A stretch of DNA of 64,000 nucleotides from Calamus simplicifolius (GCA_900491605.1 UESW01004556.1:796007-860006); one strand, 5' to 3'; positions 10,825-22,447 are shown, numbered from the stretch's first letter. Notes: generated from the sequence alone by a model not told the origin. Translations and numbers: made by a program.

Positions 10825-12400
10825 ATGATGGTTACGCATGCACAGAAGGCTTCCACCAGCCAGGCCGCGGAACATCTCTAGTGGAGGCCAACTTCTATGT
10901 TCCACCTCCTGCACCACCACAGGCTAGCCAGTCCGATCGGCTTGATGCCCTAACTCATCAAGTATAAGATCTGATGACGGTGGTGCGGGGACTGTAGGAG
11001 CACTGTTTCACCGCCATGCCTTTGCCACCTCAGCCCTCTCAGCCTCACAAGGAGGGTCATGGAGCTAGTCGGCCTCACGGTAGGACCCTTCCGGAGGCCC
11101 CCACCATTCGTCCCCAAAGCCTCATCAATGGGAGCCCTATAAGCGGCGACCGTCTCCTTCCCACCACTCCAACCGCTCTCACAAATGGCATGGTGAGAAG
11201 GAAATGAGGCACATACATCCCTTGCATTGGCAGTCTTCCCCTTATTCATCTTCTGGATCCTCAAAAGAAGGCGCTAACAGGAAGACTGCTCGTCGGGCCA
11301 CGCAATGGCTATAGGAGTACCATCAACGGTTGGACGAGCTTAGCCGCAGGATCACTAACCCCCAGGGGATGGACTACGATCACCGCCCTCCGCTTTCTCA
11401 TTGTATCATGGAAGAACTGGTCCCACCTCGATTTTGTCTACCCCAATTGGATCCGTACGATGGCACGATGGACCCCTTGGATCATCTGGAGAGCTATAAG
11501 GTTCTCATGTAAGTCCAGAGAGCGACGGACTCTCTTCTCTGTGTCGCATTCCCAGCCACGCTCTGGAAGGCGGCACATGCATGGTACTCCCATTTACCAC
11601 CATGCAGTATCAACTCTTTCCAACAACTCGAGCAATCTTTTTTGGCCCACTTTGATGCATGCCGGAAGATCCTTTGGGTGGTTGATAGCTTGTTTGCCAT
11701 CCAACAGAAGAACGATGAAACCCTGAAGGACTTTGTGGCTCGGTTCAAGGAAGCTGTGTTGGAGGTGTACAACCTGGAGGACTCTGTAGCCTCACTGGCT
11801 TTGAAGCGGGGACTCCATCCCTCTAGGTTCACCTATTCCTTAGAAAAAAAACCTTCTCACTCTTATGCTGAACTGTTGAGCTGGGCGCAGAAGTACATAC
11901 GCACCGATAAAGCAAACTCCTTCAGGAGGGAGGTTGACAAAGGGTCCGGCAAGAAACCAGCATCTTCAGAGTCCACTGGGGTGCGGTCTAGAAAACTTGA
12001 GCCGCCCCATCACGCAGATAACCGACCCCAAGTGCTGGCTTCAAAAGAGCATTTCACTCCTCTCCTCGCTCCGATATCCCACATTCTCCTAGAGATCGAG
12101 GATGAGCCCTACCTTCGGCACCCACCCCCCATGAGACCGGGGTTTCCTCGCAGCAAGGAGCTCTACTGCCGGTACCACAGAGACTATGAGCACGACACTA
12201 AAGACTGCTGCCTGCTGAAGAAAGCAATCGAAGAGCTCGTTCAACAAGGCCATCTGGGCAAGTTCATCCAAAGAGGGAATCTTGCTGCCCCAGGCCTGTC
12301 GGCACTCCCCACACCTCAACCTGGGGTGGATAACGCCCCAACGGAGAAGACGGTAGCCATGATCTCATGGGGGGCAGGTAGTTATTCTAAAAGACAGTGA
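10825..12400 (+). pseudogene. Tat element gag
   Basis: The likely start is the paired ATG at 10825-10830. The Retrotrans_gag domain is clear in 11642-12000 (HFDACRKILWVVDSLF, then ETLKDFVARFKEAVLEV). A Cys/His cluster YCRYHRDYEHDTKDC follows near 12167, the nucleic-acid-binding knuckle of Tat gags. The frame is broken near 10885, 11210, 11500 and 11650, and it closes with a TGA at 12398 that a CGA codon would explain. The protein would form the virus-like particle. Confidence 0.75.
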
Positions 12401-12844
12401 GAGGAGGGAGAAGATTCTGTAATTCCCTTCCATGGAAGGGATCTAGACGGGATAGTAAATAAGCATGATGATAGCGTCGTTATATCTATGATGATCGCAA
12501 AACACCCTGTAAAAATAATGTTGGTTGACAGTGGAAGTTCAATAGATGTGTTGAGCTACGATGCTTTTGTTAGAATGAATTTGCCTAGAAGCTCTCTTCA
12601 ACCCGTCACTATTCCCTTGATGGGTTTCACTGGAGACTCCATCAGGGTTGAAGGGGAAGTCACCCTCCCTGTTACGGTTGGGACTCCACCATGTCAGAGC
12701 ACGGTCCTTATAAACTTCATAATGGTATGGGTCCCACTGGCTTATAATGGTATCTTGGGGAGGCCCAGTTTGAACCTGCTCGATGTTGTTATCTCTACTT
12801 CTGGAGGAGGCGCGCGATCAACTCCTTATTTTCTTGCATGCTAA
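12401..12844 (+). pseudogene. Tat element aspartic protease
   Basis: The segment 12488-12844 encodes a retropepsin-like domain with the catalytic triplet in VDSGSSIDVLSYD and the later ILGRPSLNLL motif, the usual ILGR(D/P) element of Ty3 proteases. It joins directly to the reverse transcriptase region but leaves the frame near 12820. It would cleave the Gag-Pol precursor. Confidence 0.75.
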
Positions 12845-14250
12845 CTCCGACGTCTTCGCATGGTCATCATCCGATATGCCTGGCATCCTGAGGACGTAAT
12901 CACCCACTGGCTCAACATTAAGCTGGGGTGCCGGCCAGTCTGACAGAAGAAAAGAAGCTTCGCTCCAGACCGATAGAAAGCTATTGACGAAGAGATCCAC
13001 AAGCTGGAGGCTATCGGTCACGTTTGAGAAGTCCACTACCCTGACTGGTTGGCCAACGTCGTGATGGTCCGCAAGGCCAATGGGAGCTGGAGGATGTGCA
13101 TAGACTTCACTGACCTAAACAAGGCGTGTCCCAAGGACAGCTTCCCCTTGCCTCGGATCGATCAGCTCGTGGACGCTACCTCAGGACACGAGACCCTTAG
13201 CTTCATGGATGCCTTTTCTGGATATAATCAAATTAAGATGGACCCCATGGACGAGGAAGCTACTTCGTTCGTGACCGAGAAGGGGATATACTGTTATAAG
13301 GTGATGTCGTTCGGACTAAAGAATGCGGGAGTCACTTACCAGAGGTTAATGAATAAGATTTTGAAGACCAAATCGGACGTAATATGAAGGTATACGTGGA
13401 CGATATGCTGACTAAAAGTGTCCGCACAGTCGACCACATCGCTGACCTGGCGGAGACCTTCGGCAACCTCCGTCGCTATCAGATGAGGCTGAATCCCCGC
13501 AAGTGTGCCTTTGGGGTAACAGCGGGCAAGTTCTTGGGTTTCATGGTGACACGACATAGGATTGAGGTGAACCCTGATAAGATCCGAGCCATCCTAGACA
13601 TGAGGCCTCCAGCCAACAAGAAAGAAGTGCAGCGTCTGACTAGAAGGGTGGCGGCCTTGAGCTATCTTTTGTCAAAGTCTGTAGAAAGATGCATGCCATT
13701 CTTTAGGGCACTACGCAAAGTCAATGGCTTTGAATGGACGAGGGAGTGCCAAGAGGCTTTCGAAGGATTAAAAGAGTTTTTGTCCACCCTGCCACTATTG
13801 TCTAAACCAAGGGGGGAGGAAGAGCTCCTTCTCTACCTCGCAGCCTCTCTTGAAACTGTCAGCTCCGTGTTTGTTCGCATGGACACCAATGGGGCATAAA
13901 AGCCAATGTACTACACCAGTAAAGTGCTCCATGATGCAGTGACCAAATACTCAAGAGTCGAGAAGATCATTTTCGCATTAATCATCTTCGCCCAGCGTCT
14001 CAGGCCTTACTTTCAAGCTCATCCGATTGTGGTGGTCACCAACCAACCGCTCAAGGCGATCCTTTCTCGTCCTGATACTTCTGGTCGGCTCGCAAAGTGG
14101 GTGCTCAAACTGGGAGAGTTCAACCTATCATTCCGACCCCGGTCAGCTATGAAGTCTCAAGTCTTGGTGGATTTCTGGTCGAGTGCACCTGGGCAGAAGA
14201 GCAACTGGAAGAATCCCATGCAGACTCCTCGGGCGTCGAAACCAGGGAGG
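12845..14250 (+). pseudogene. Tat element reverse transcriptase and first RNase H
   Basis: The polymerase fingers and palm are clear in 13049-13387 (MCIDFTDLNKACPKDSFPLPRID, FMDAFSGYNQIKM). The catalytic motif follows as YVDDM at about 13390, after a one-base frameshift near 13365. The connection and first RNase H domain occupy 13560-14250 (FLGFMVTRHRIEVNPDKI, YYTSKVL). Stops at 13025 (TGA) and 13897 (TAA) both fit loss of a C. This enzyme would copy the element RNA into DNA. Confidence 0.8.
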
Positions 14251-14680
14251 GAGGGAATGACTGGATCCTCTATGTAGACAGAGCATCAAACTCTCAAGGC
14301 AGCGGGGCGGGCCTCATTCTATCTAGCTCGGACAGAGTCGTGACCAAGTATGCCCTCTGTTTCCTTTTCCCAGCCACCAACAACCAAGCCGAATATGAAG
14401 CCCTACTGTCAGGGATAAGATTGGCTCAGAAGCTCAGGGTGAAATGCCTTAGAGCCTTCACCGATTCTCAGCTGGTCTTTGACCAAATCAAAGGGGAGTA
14501 TGAAGTACAGGATCCTACTATGTCCCGTTACTTAAGAATGGTGCAGTCACAAACTTCTCCCTTTGCCCACTTTAGCGTCAGCTACATTCCTCGGAGGGAG
14601 AATGCCAGAGCCGACGCTCTGTCCCGGTTAGCCACTTTGGCCAGTGAAACCTTGGGAAGAACCTACGTGGAGCATCTGAA
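14251..14680 (+). pseudogene. Second, archaeal-type RNase H of the Tat element
   Basis: After the first RNase H comes a separate domain with the acidic residues in place: LYVDRASNSQGSGAG, NNQAEYEAL, FTDSQLV and RADALSRLA. An extra RNase H between the first one and integrase is a hallmark of Tat elements. The Gly that normally follows the first Asp is Arg here. Confidence 0.75.
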
Positions 14681-15966
14681 AACCCCAGCATCGACGAAGC
14701 TGAAGAATCCATGCCAATCTACCAAGAGCCTTCCTGGATGGACGTTTACATCCAATACTTCGCTGCTGGTACCCTCCTAACCAACCCAGCTAAAGTCAAG
14801 CTATTCAAGCGGCGAGTGCAGAAGTTCCTTATGTTCGACGGACAACTGTACCGAAGGTCTTTCTCTCATCCCCTCCTCAGGTGTGTTGGTCCCACAGACG
14901 TAGACTACATCCTCCATGAAATCCATGAAGGTATTTGTGGAAACCACTTGGGGGGCAGAGCGCTATCACACAAGGCCCTACGCCAAGGCTACAACTGGCC
15001 CACCATGCGGGAGGATGCAGCCGAGCTGGTTTAGAAATGCGATATCTGTCAGCAGTATGCTAACATCCAGTGGCTACTGACCTCCCAACTGAGCCCCCTG
15101 TCGGCTCCATGGCCATTCGCCCAATGGGGAATGGATATTCTAGGGCCATTCCCTCCAGCTTTTGGTTAGCGGAAGTTCCTGCTCGTCACCATTAACCACT
15201 TCACCAAGTGGGTGGAGGCCGAAGCGCTAGCCAAGATTGCTGAAGCTAAGGTGAGAAACTTCCTTTAGAAGTCTATTATTTGCCGATTTGGACTACCCCA
15301 CACACTTGTTACCGACAACGGGCACCAGTTTGACAATGCTCCTTTCAAAGAGTTCTGCGTCGAACTGGGAATATATCAAAGGTTCACCTCTGTCGGTCAT
15401 TCCCAGACAAACGGAGCGGCAGAAATAACAAATTGGACAATCCTTCAAGGGCTTAGGACATGTCTGGATGACTTCAAAGGAAGGTGGGTAGAGGAACTCT
15501 CAACATGCTGTGGGCGTACCATATGATGCCCCGAACCCCCACTGAAGAAATTCTCTTCAGCCTTGTGTTCGGATCTGAAGCAGTCATTCCAGTGGAGATT
15601 GGCATCCCCAGCCTCCGAACGCAATCGTATAATGAGAAGAACAATCCCAATCAGTTGAGAGCTAGCCTCGACCTTGTCGACGAGCTCCGTGATCAAGCGC
15701 GACTCAAAATGGCTGCCTACCGACAGAGAGTTGCAAAATATTACAATGCTCGAGTTCATCCCAGAACGTTCCTCCCTGGTGACCTGGTCCTCAGATGAGC
15801 TGAAGTCTTCAAACCTATGGAAGGAAAAAAACTGTCTCCCAACTGGGAAGGGCCCTATCTGGTCACCGATGTACTTCATCGCAGAGCATATTGGATCAAA
15901 AGGCTAGACGGGAAGCCTCTCCCTCGTACTTGGAACACGGACAACCTACGTCAGTACTATCAGTAG
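14681..15966 (+). pseudogene. Tat element integrase
   Basis: The zinc-binding part (HEIHEGICGNH, then CDICQQ) spans 14920-15055. The catalytic core has Asp in WGMDILGP, Asp in VTDNGHQF and Glu in NGAAEITN, in the expected D,D,E order. The C-terminal part runs through WAYHMMPRTPTEE and GDLVLR to a normal TAG at 15964. In-frame stops at 15032, 15167, 15266 and 15796 are each one C-to-T or G-to-A change from the expected codon. A frameshift lies near 15480. Confidence 0.8.
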
Positions 15967-16046
15967 TTTATTAATGTCTTTAGTTTAAGCATGTCTGCTA
16001 GAATACTATTCATTTTCCTACTAATGAAAATGTCTGAGCAATCTCA

Positions 16047-16325
16047 ATTCACCTGAAGCCCGACTCCGCATCGGCACCTGAAGCTCGACTCTGCGTCAGC
16101 ACCTGAAGCCTGACTCCGCATCGGCACCTGAAGCCCAACTCCGCATCGACACCTGAGGCCCGACTCCGCGTCGGCACACAGGTTCGACTCCGTATCGGCA
16201 CCTGAAGCCCGACTCTGCATCGGCACATAGGTTCGACTCCGCGTCAGCACATTCATTCAACTCCGCATCGGCATACAGGTTCGACTCCACGTCAGTACCC
16301 AAATCCGACCCCGTATCAGCTCTAA
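16047..16325. repeat. Minisatellite between integrase and antisense gene
   Basis: About eleven imperfect units of 23-27 bp combine CGACTCCGCATCGGCAC with CTGAAGCC or ACAGGTT. The array lies in the Tat element's 3' region. Minus-strand frames across it read as repeats of ADAESGLRC and are not genes. Confidence 0.85.
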
Positions 16326-16676
16326 CTAAAATACCGATGCTTTCTAGCTCGGTGTGTGTCCTTAAACCAATGTTGTGTCGGAGTTTCTACTCCCTTGGCA
16401 TCATCGGCTCTTGCATCATCCTACGATGTATGATCGGGTCTTCTACTTTCAAGTCATTGGTATTCGGTAAACCCAAGACATTAGCTATACTTGTTTGCGG
16501 CTTCAACCTCGGCTAATCTCCAGAATCGGTTCACATCGACTTATTCACTAGAAAACTTGACTACGGTGCAAGTCAAATGAGCACTATGGATCAAAAGCTT
16601 CTTCATTAATAGCAAATGAGTTTACAAAATTGCTGACCCAAGCCAGACTATCTTACAATGAAGTAAAAAGAAAATT

Positions 16677-18845
16677 TTAAGGTTCTGTGGGAGTTGGGCC
16701 ATCGTCCTCAGAAAATTCGTCTGGCTCCAGCTCTTCAATCCCTTCGAGGCCGTAAAGTCTTCATACCTTCTCTTTACAATCTTGGAAGCCGCCATCATAT
16801 GCGAATGTAGTAGTCTCGGCTAGCTCCTTGTCAAAGGCCTCAGACTTCCTAAAGCTTTCCATGGCCTCGGCGGCCTTCTTCTTAGCCTCGGTCACTGTCG
16901 CCCTTAGATTGACAATCTCGATGTTGGATTGGCGACCAATTTCCTTCATGTTCTCAGCTCTTTCCTTGGCCACTCTTATTTCAATGGTGGTAGAGTGCAG
17001 TCGGTTCTTCAACAAATATATCTCCGACTCCGTCGTCTTTAGTTTCTCCTCCGCTGTCCTTTATTTTTCTTCTGCCACCTGGGCATTGTCAAGCTCGTGG
17101 TTGGCCCAACGCTGAGCCACCTCAAGTGCCTCTTCTGCCTTTTCAGCCCGAGCCAAGTTTCTAACTCGGGCAGCTTCGGCTTCAGCTTCAGCCCTTTGCG
17201 CTCAGGCAGCCTTCGCCTGGACCTCCTCCAGAGCCGCCTTAGCTCTTTTTGCTCTGGCCCATGACTGATCGAGGGTGGCCTCGGCCTGGGACAAGAGGCC
17301 CTTCATGGCAATCAAAGAATTTAGCGCCTGCCCAAAACATACCCAAGTTAGATGAAGCAAAGTTCCAAAGGGCTGTAGTGAAAAAGTACTTACCCAGAGG
17401 TGTGCCATAGATGCCTCACGGAAAAAGGTAGAGGTCCTCTAATTCTGGAGAAACCTCTCGAGCTCAGGCACAGAGGCTTGAGCCATTGTCCGCTCGGCCC
17501 AGTGGCTATGGCGTGACAAAATCGACTGAAAAGAAGCATCGACTTCGTCTTCCTCTGCGGATCCAATGGTAGCTGGCTCGAGTTCAGCCGCTGGCTGTGC
17601 TTCTAGCACCTCGGCTTGTGGAGGTTCGTCGGCCCCCGCCCCTTCGGTGGATGGGGTGGCCTCCGGGATTGATCTCGTGACCAAGTTAGTAGCTCCACCT
17701 TGGGAGTGATAGGTGGTGGTGACGGCACCTTGGTCCTCGACTCCGAAGGAGTGCTGGACAAGTCGATGGGAGAGGGGGGCGGCGCTGGTGAAGGTGAACG
17801 AGGCCATTTCTTTTCCTTGGCCCCCTTTCTTCGGGAGGCCTCTCTAGCCTCGGTTCTCTTGGCAGCCATGATGGTGGCCCTCTTCTCGATAGGGGCCCCA
17901 TCCACTTATCACTTGAAGCGACGACGCCGTGCCTGCAGAACAAAGAATATATATAAAAAAGAGGAGTTAAAAAAGAATGGAAATTTACTACTCACCATCG
18001 CAAGGAATAAGGCCCGCTAGCCGAAGGTTCTCCTCGGCTAGCAGCTGGTTGCATCGAGGGACGCCGGCAATAATCAACTGTCCGAATGCCTCTTGATCTC
18101 TTGGAAGAATTGAGGGGTCCTTGTTGGCCTCGGTGTCTGAAATTCCCCACTTGGTCTTCACTCCCTCAATCTGGGCAAAGAAAAACCTATTCTTCCATCC
18201 CTTGACTGAAGTAGGAAGATGTAACCTAAGGGTTCTAGTGGGCCTAGGGGCAAAAGACCACCACCCTGACTATTTCCTAAGGGTATAGAAGCAACAGAAA
18301 AGGGAAATCCTAGCCTCTATCCCATGAATGTGGCATAACACAAGGAAACCCATAAGGGTCCGAATGGAATTTGGAACCAACTATGCCAAAGCCAAGGAGT
18401 ACCTATCTAAAATGTTAAGTATAAAAGGGTGAATAGGAATACGAAGGCTAGCCTTAAAATAATATTCGTAAAGGGCAACCCGGCTGGGGTAGGAGGAGGT
18501 TACCCTATCCTCAGGAAGGGGCTGATAGAGACAAAGATCGGTAGGGATTTGATATTGGGCCCTAAGATTGATGATCTCCTAGGTGGTCATAACATAAGCA
18601 GTCCCCTTGGGAGACTGGCTCGCGAGGGAAGAGGGACCGGCGATAGCCGGACGATGCCGGGCAAAGGCCCGTCCGGCGGCTGGGCGACCTCTGGTAGAAG
18701 ATTGCCCGGCAGCTTGCCGCTGCTCCTCAGGCTCGTCCCCCGTGGAGGTGGACTAGCTAGGCATAGGAGAAGACGAGGGTTGAGGAAGGTCGGGGGAATA
18801 ACCCTCAAAATCAGAAATCGAGCATGAAAGGGACGAAGAGGCTAT
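16677..18845 (-). pseudogene. Antisense three-exon gene of the Tat element (Transposase_28-like, coiled coil)
   Basis: Encoded opposite to gag-pol. Its counterpart in the element at 37483-42166 begins with ATG, but here the codon at 18845-18843 is ATA, so the start is lost by one G-to-A change. The N-terminal half has the Transposase_28 ('putative gypsy-type transposon') features SRVALYEYYFKA, IPIHPFILNILDRYSL and LVPNSIRTLMGF. The C-terminal half is an Ala/Glu/Lys-rich coiled coil ending near FQDCKEKV, with the stop at 16679-16677. Introns 17995-17933 and 17393-17328 have GT and AG ends and match the other copy in position. Several stops interrupt it. Such antisense genes are known from Tat-group elements such as Grande; the function is unknown. 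Confidence 0.75.
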
Positions 18846-18984
18846 GGGAGCAGAACTAACCTGAAGGATTTGAGGATGGAGAAGCAGAGGCGAAGAGCTC
18901 GGGAGATGGAAGATGAACAGGCTCGAGCAAAATTGGGATGGGGAAGAAGACGAAAGCAACAAAGATGGCTCGGGCCAAGAACGC

Positions 18985-18996
18985 CCCCTTTTATAG
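18985..18996 (-). promoter_or_regulatory. Possible TATA box of the antisense gene
   Basis: The minus strand reads TATAAAAGGGGG about 145 bases before the lost start codon of the antisense gene, a good position for its own promoter. The rest of 18846-19325 is non-coding leader and spacer. Confidence 0.45.
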
Positions 18997-19325
18997 ACTT
19001 GTCTTTTCAAAATTGTCCCGCCAAGCTTGCTCCGGCTACGTGCCCGCTTGCCATTGGGGACGGCTACGGCAACCACCTGGAGCGCAGAGCACGAAGGGCA
19101 CTGCCAATGACGGGATAGCGATGACCTCACCGCAATGATGCGCCTGCCTAGTGCTCGAGGGAAATCCTTCTCGATCTCAACGATCGAGGCGGGCAAGATG
19201 ATGGCATTGCAGCGTCTGATGCATCATTAAGGGGAGGATGGCCCTTGATGCGTGGTGCCTGAAGATTAGCCACCGGATGATAAAACACCCCCTTTCATTG
19301 GTAGGTGCACGCTCACCCATCTCGA

Positions 19326-19340
19326 GGGCGGGGGGGCATC
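19326..19340 (+). promoter_or_regulatory. Polypurine tract of the Tat element
   Basis: GGGCGGGGGGGCATC directly precedes the 3' LTR start at 19341. It is the expected plus-strand priming site. The same tract, inverted, follows the LTR of the Tat derivative at 38418. Confidence 0.75.
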
Positions 19341-20153
19341 TGATGTGGCTAATCAAAATCAGGCGGTATGGTAATGGCCCGCACGATTTTTTGAACAAAA
19401 TAATTTTGGCTAGCTTCGGCCTCGGATTTGGCTCGGCCTCAGCTCTGACCTTGCTTCGGCCTCGGATTCGGCTCGGCCTCGGCTCTGACCTTGCTTCGGC
19501 CTTGAATTCGGCTTGACCTTGGCTCTAGCCACAGTTCAACCCTGGATTCGGCTCGGCCTTGGTTCTGCCTCGAACCTCGCCCCGGCGTCGGCCTCGGCTT
19601 TGGCCTCGGTCTTACAAGCTTTGAGCCCCGCCTTGGCCTTGGCCTCGAGTCCCGCCTTGGCCTTGATCTTGGCACGCTCTCTACTCTCATGGAATCAACT
19701 CTGAACATCAGGTGCAATGACTTAAAACATGAACTATAGCACGGCTTGCCCGCCTGTCATGGCTAGAATCATGGGTAGTTACCAACACACTATACTGCCA
19801 CCAATATTTACGGTGCCCACTCAGCAACAGTGCACCCGCCTATTATTCACAAAGCTTATCTTAACAAAAGAGGGGATTCGATGGTTCTAACTGTAAGGGG
19901 TAAAAAAGACCCCCGGACAGGTATAAAAAGGAACCCTAGCTTATAATGCGGGGGGACTGATATCTACTCTCTCATAAAAAAATCCCTGTTCTTCAGATTG
20001 CTGACTTAAGCATCGGAGGGTCCTCGCCGGAACCACCGGCCCGGGACTTTTCTTGTAGGTTTTCGGCTGAAGGAGGCGATCCAACGATTCCTCTGAAGGC
20101 ACAAGAAGCTCATCACTCGCCCGACGCTTCCCAAGAGTGATTTGGCATTAACA
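19341..20153 (+). repeat. 3' LTR of the Tat element
   Basis: It matches 9914-10748 along its length with substitutions and small indels (813 versus 835 bp). It ends GGCATTAACA and is followed by the target duplication CTATG. A TATA box is kept at 19922. Confidence 0.9.
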
Positions 20154-21543
20154 CTATGGGATGTCAGTGTTGAAATTTATGATGCATATTTGCAAGAGGT
20201 ATTCACCTTAAAGGCCGTATTACTATGGACGATAAATGATTTTTTCACGTATAAAAATATGAGTAACTGCAGTGTTAAAGGTTATTTGGCTTGCCCAATT
20301 TGTGCTAAAAAGACACCGAGTGTATACTTGAAATATAGTCAAAAAATGTGTACCAAGGTCATAGGAGATTTTTGCATAGAAATCATCCATATAGAAAAGA
20401 AAAAAAGGCATTTAATGGTAATCAAGAGTTTGATGTTGAGCCTAAACCTTTAACTGGAATAGAAATTTTACAAAAGATCAGAAATATTAATTATGTGTAT
20501 GGGAAAAAGCAAGCAGATACAGTGCATGTTGAGAAATTTAAAAAGAAGGACAAGGTTTCAGAAGCAAAGTCTAAACTTGCATGGAAAAAAAAGGTCAATA
20601 TTTTTTGATCTTGAATATTGGGAGTTTCTTCATATACATCATGTCTTAGATGTGATGCATATTGAGAAAAATGTATGTGAGAGCATTGTGGGAATCCTTC
20701 TTGATATACCTGGAAAGTCAAAGGATGGACTAAGCAGTCGTTTAGATCTGGGAATACAAAGTGAGCTACAGCCAATAGTGGGTGAAAAAAGGACATATTT
20801 GCTTGCTGCAAGTTACAGAATTTCTAAGGCTCAAAAAATTAAATTTTGCAAGATGCTATCTGCACTTAAAGTTCCAGATGGATACTGCTCTAACTTAAGA
20901 AATTGTGTTTCTATGGAAGAATTGAACTTTATGGCCTAAAATCTCATGACTACCACACTTTGATCCAACAAATTCTTCCATTAGCATTACGAGGATTGTT
21001 GAATAAGAATATGAGATCCACAGTAACTAAACTAAGTTTGTTCTTCAATGCACTTTGCAATAAAGTTGTGGATACTTGTAATCTCAGTTTGCTACAAGAA
21101 GAACTTGTGAAGACTTTATGTTTGATAGAAAAGAATTATCCTCCTTCATTTTTTGACATAATGGTTCATTTAACAGTACACCTTGTACACGAAGTCCAGT
21201 TATGCGGACTAGTCTATTTAAGATGGATGTATCCTTTTGAAAGATTCATGAAGATCTTAAAAGGATATGTTCACAATCACAATAGGCCAGAAGGTTGAAT
21301 TGCAGAAGGTTGCATTGCAGAATGTTATATTGCTAAAGAAGCTATAGAATATTGTTCGAAGTACATGTCAAATATGAAAGCTGCTAGGATCCCATCAATG
21401 AGAAATGAGTATGATGGTCAACACAGTATTGAAAAACCACTTTCTGGTTCTCATGTATTTACCGCTGATGCGAAAGAGCGAAAGAGTTAGAGCACACATC
21501 TTTATGTGTTGAAAAATACAACAAAAGTTGTAGCCTATGTAGA
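20154..21543 (+). pseudogene. Inner CACTA TNP2-type transposase, C-terminal part (DUF4218)
   Basis: Reading resumes in the same frame after the Tat insertion with LWDVSVEIYDAY. Then come LLWTINDFFTY, KGYLACPICAKK, LDVMHIEKNVCES (20650) and the DUF4218 block (GLKSHDYHTLIQQILP, YPPSFFDIMVHLTVHLVHE, RWMYPFERFMK). The exon ends at a GTAAGT-like donor near 21544. A frameshift near 20370, others near 20600 and 20930, and stops at 21297 and 21488 inactivate it. The order of motifs matches other TNP2 proteins of plant CACTA elements. Confidence 0.82.
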
Positions 21544-21629
21544 GTAAGTCAGACTCATCACATTTTATTTGAGTCTTATTAAATGTTCTTATTTTTAAAG
21601 TATGTGATCATAACTAAATAAGTTCTAAC

Positions 21630-22010
21630 ATACAGCCAACACATGGAAGAATTGAAGGCAGCTAATCGAAATAAAACAAAAAGACAAAAGTGGCTTCAGG
21701 ATGAGCATAATCGAATATTCATAAATTGGTTGCATGAAAATATATATGATTATGTGCTTGGCATCTTCTAGGAGATCATTATTTGTTTATACTTAACTAT
21801 CATTTATGTTGTTGAATTTTAAAAATGAATGTAGGTTGCTTCTGAGATTAAGGAATCTAGTAACATAATTTCTGATATGTTTCATTACTTGATCAATAAC
21901 AAAGAGAAGATGCTGAGGAAAGAAAATCGTTACTTGATCAGCTACATCAACTTCATGAAGAAAATACAAAGTTGATAGAAATTCTAATAAATGATGTAAG
22001 TGCTTAATAT
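21630..22010 (+). pseudogene. Inner CACTA: HMEELK exon and coiled-coil segment
   Basis: After an acceptor near 21634 the exon reads HMEELKAANRN... and EHNRIFINWLHENI, the conserved link that normally precedes DUF4216. In this element a Glu/Lys-rich segment follows instead (about 21833-22000), with LHEENTKLIEILIND suggesting a coiled coil. No DUF4216 is seen, unlike the outer CACTA. Exon ends are judged by eye. Confidence 0.5.
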
Positions 22011-22216
22011 GTTTCAAACAAAGGTAGCTGCTACTCAGTTAAAAAACTACATTCAAATAAAATTGTTGCTGATTCTGATACACAAAATGATGCAAGTATA
22101 AAATTAGTTGTCATTGGACAAAGAAACATGCAAAAGGTATGTTAATATTTACTTATATTTATAGCATTTTATTTAAATTCATAGTACTTATATTTTCTAA
22201 TGTTATTGTTTTGAAG

Positions 22217-22447
22217 GGAAAACCATGCAAATTAGCAATAGGATCTATTAATAATATAATTGGACATGGTACAGTGATTAAGAATGTAGCACCAAACTAT
22301 GTTGTACATAGAGTTCCTTTGGGTATTCATAATTATCGTGTATCTATTGATGTTTATTTTGACGAAGATGCTCTCCTTCCAATAACAATTGGTGATGATT
22401 CTCACGTTGCATGGCCTCGATCATTAGTTATTGATGATCAAGTCAAG
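22217..22447 (+). pseudogene. Inner CACTA DUF8039-like exon
   Basis: An exon with GKPCKLAIGSINNIIGHGTV, VHRVPLGIHNYRVSIDV, DALLPI and HVAWPRSLVI closely follows the DUF8039 pattern that accompanies Ulp1-type domains in plant CACTA-related proteins. It lies between an intron acceptor near 22216 and a donor (GTATCTG) near 22448. No stop interrupts it. The role of the domain is unknown. Confidence 0.6.

Larger units (their letters stand above)
9914..20153 (+). mobile_element. Tat-type Ty3 (gypsy) LTR retrotransposon, plus strand, complete
   Basis: LTRs at 9914-10748 and 19341-20153, both beginning TGATGTGG and ending in ACA, are flanked by the perfect five-base duplication CTATG (9909-9913 and 20154-20158). 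Between them, in order, are gag, protease, reverse transcriptase with RNase H, a second RNase H, integrase, a minisatellite and an antisense spliced gene, then a polypurine tract. The dual RNase H and antisense gene mark the Tat group. It lies in the transposase gene of the inner CACTA. Coding is broken by several stops and frameshifts, and the LTRs differ at about six of the first 85 bases, so this is an older insertion. Confidence 0.92.
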
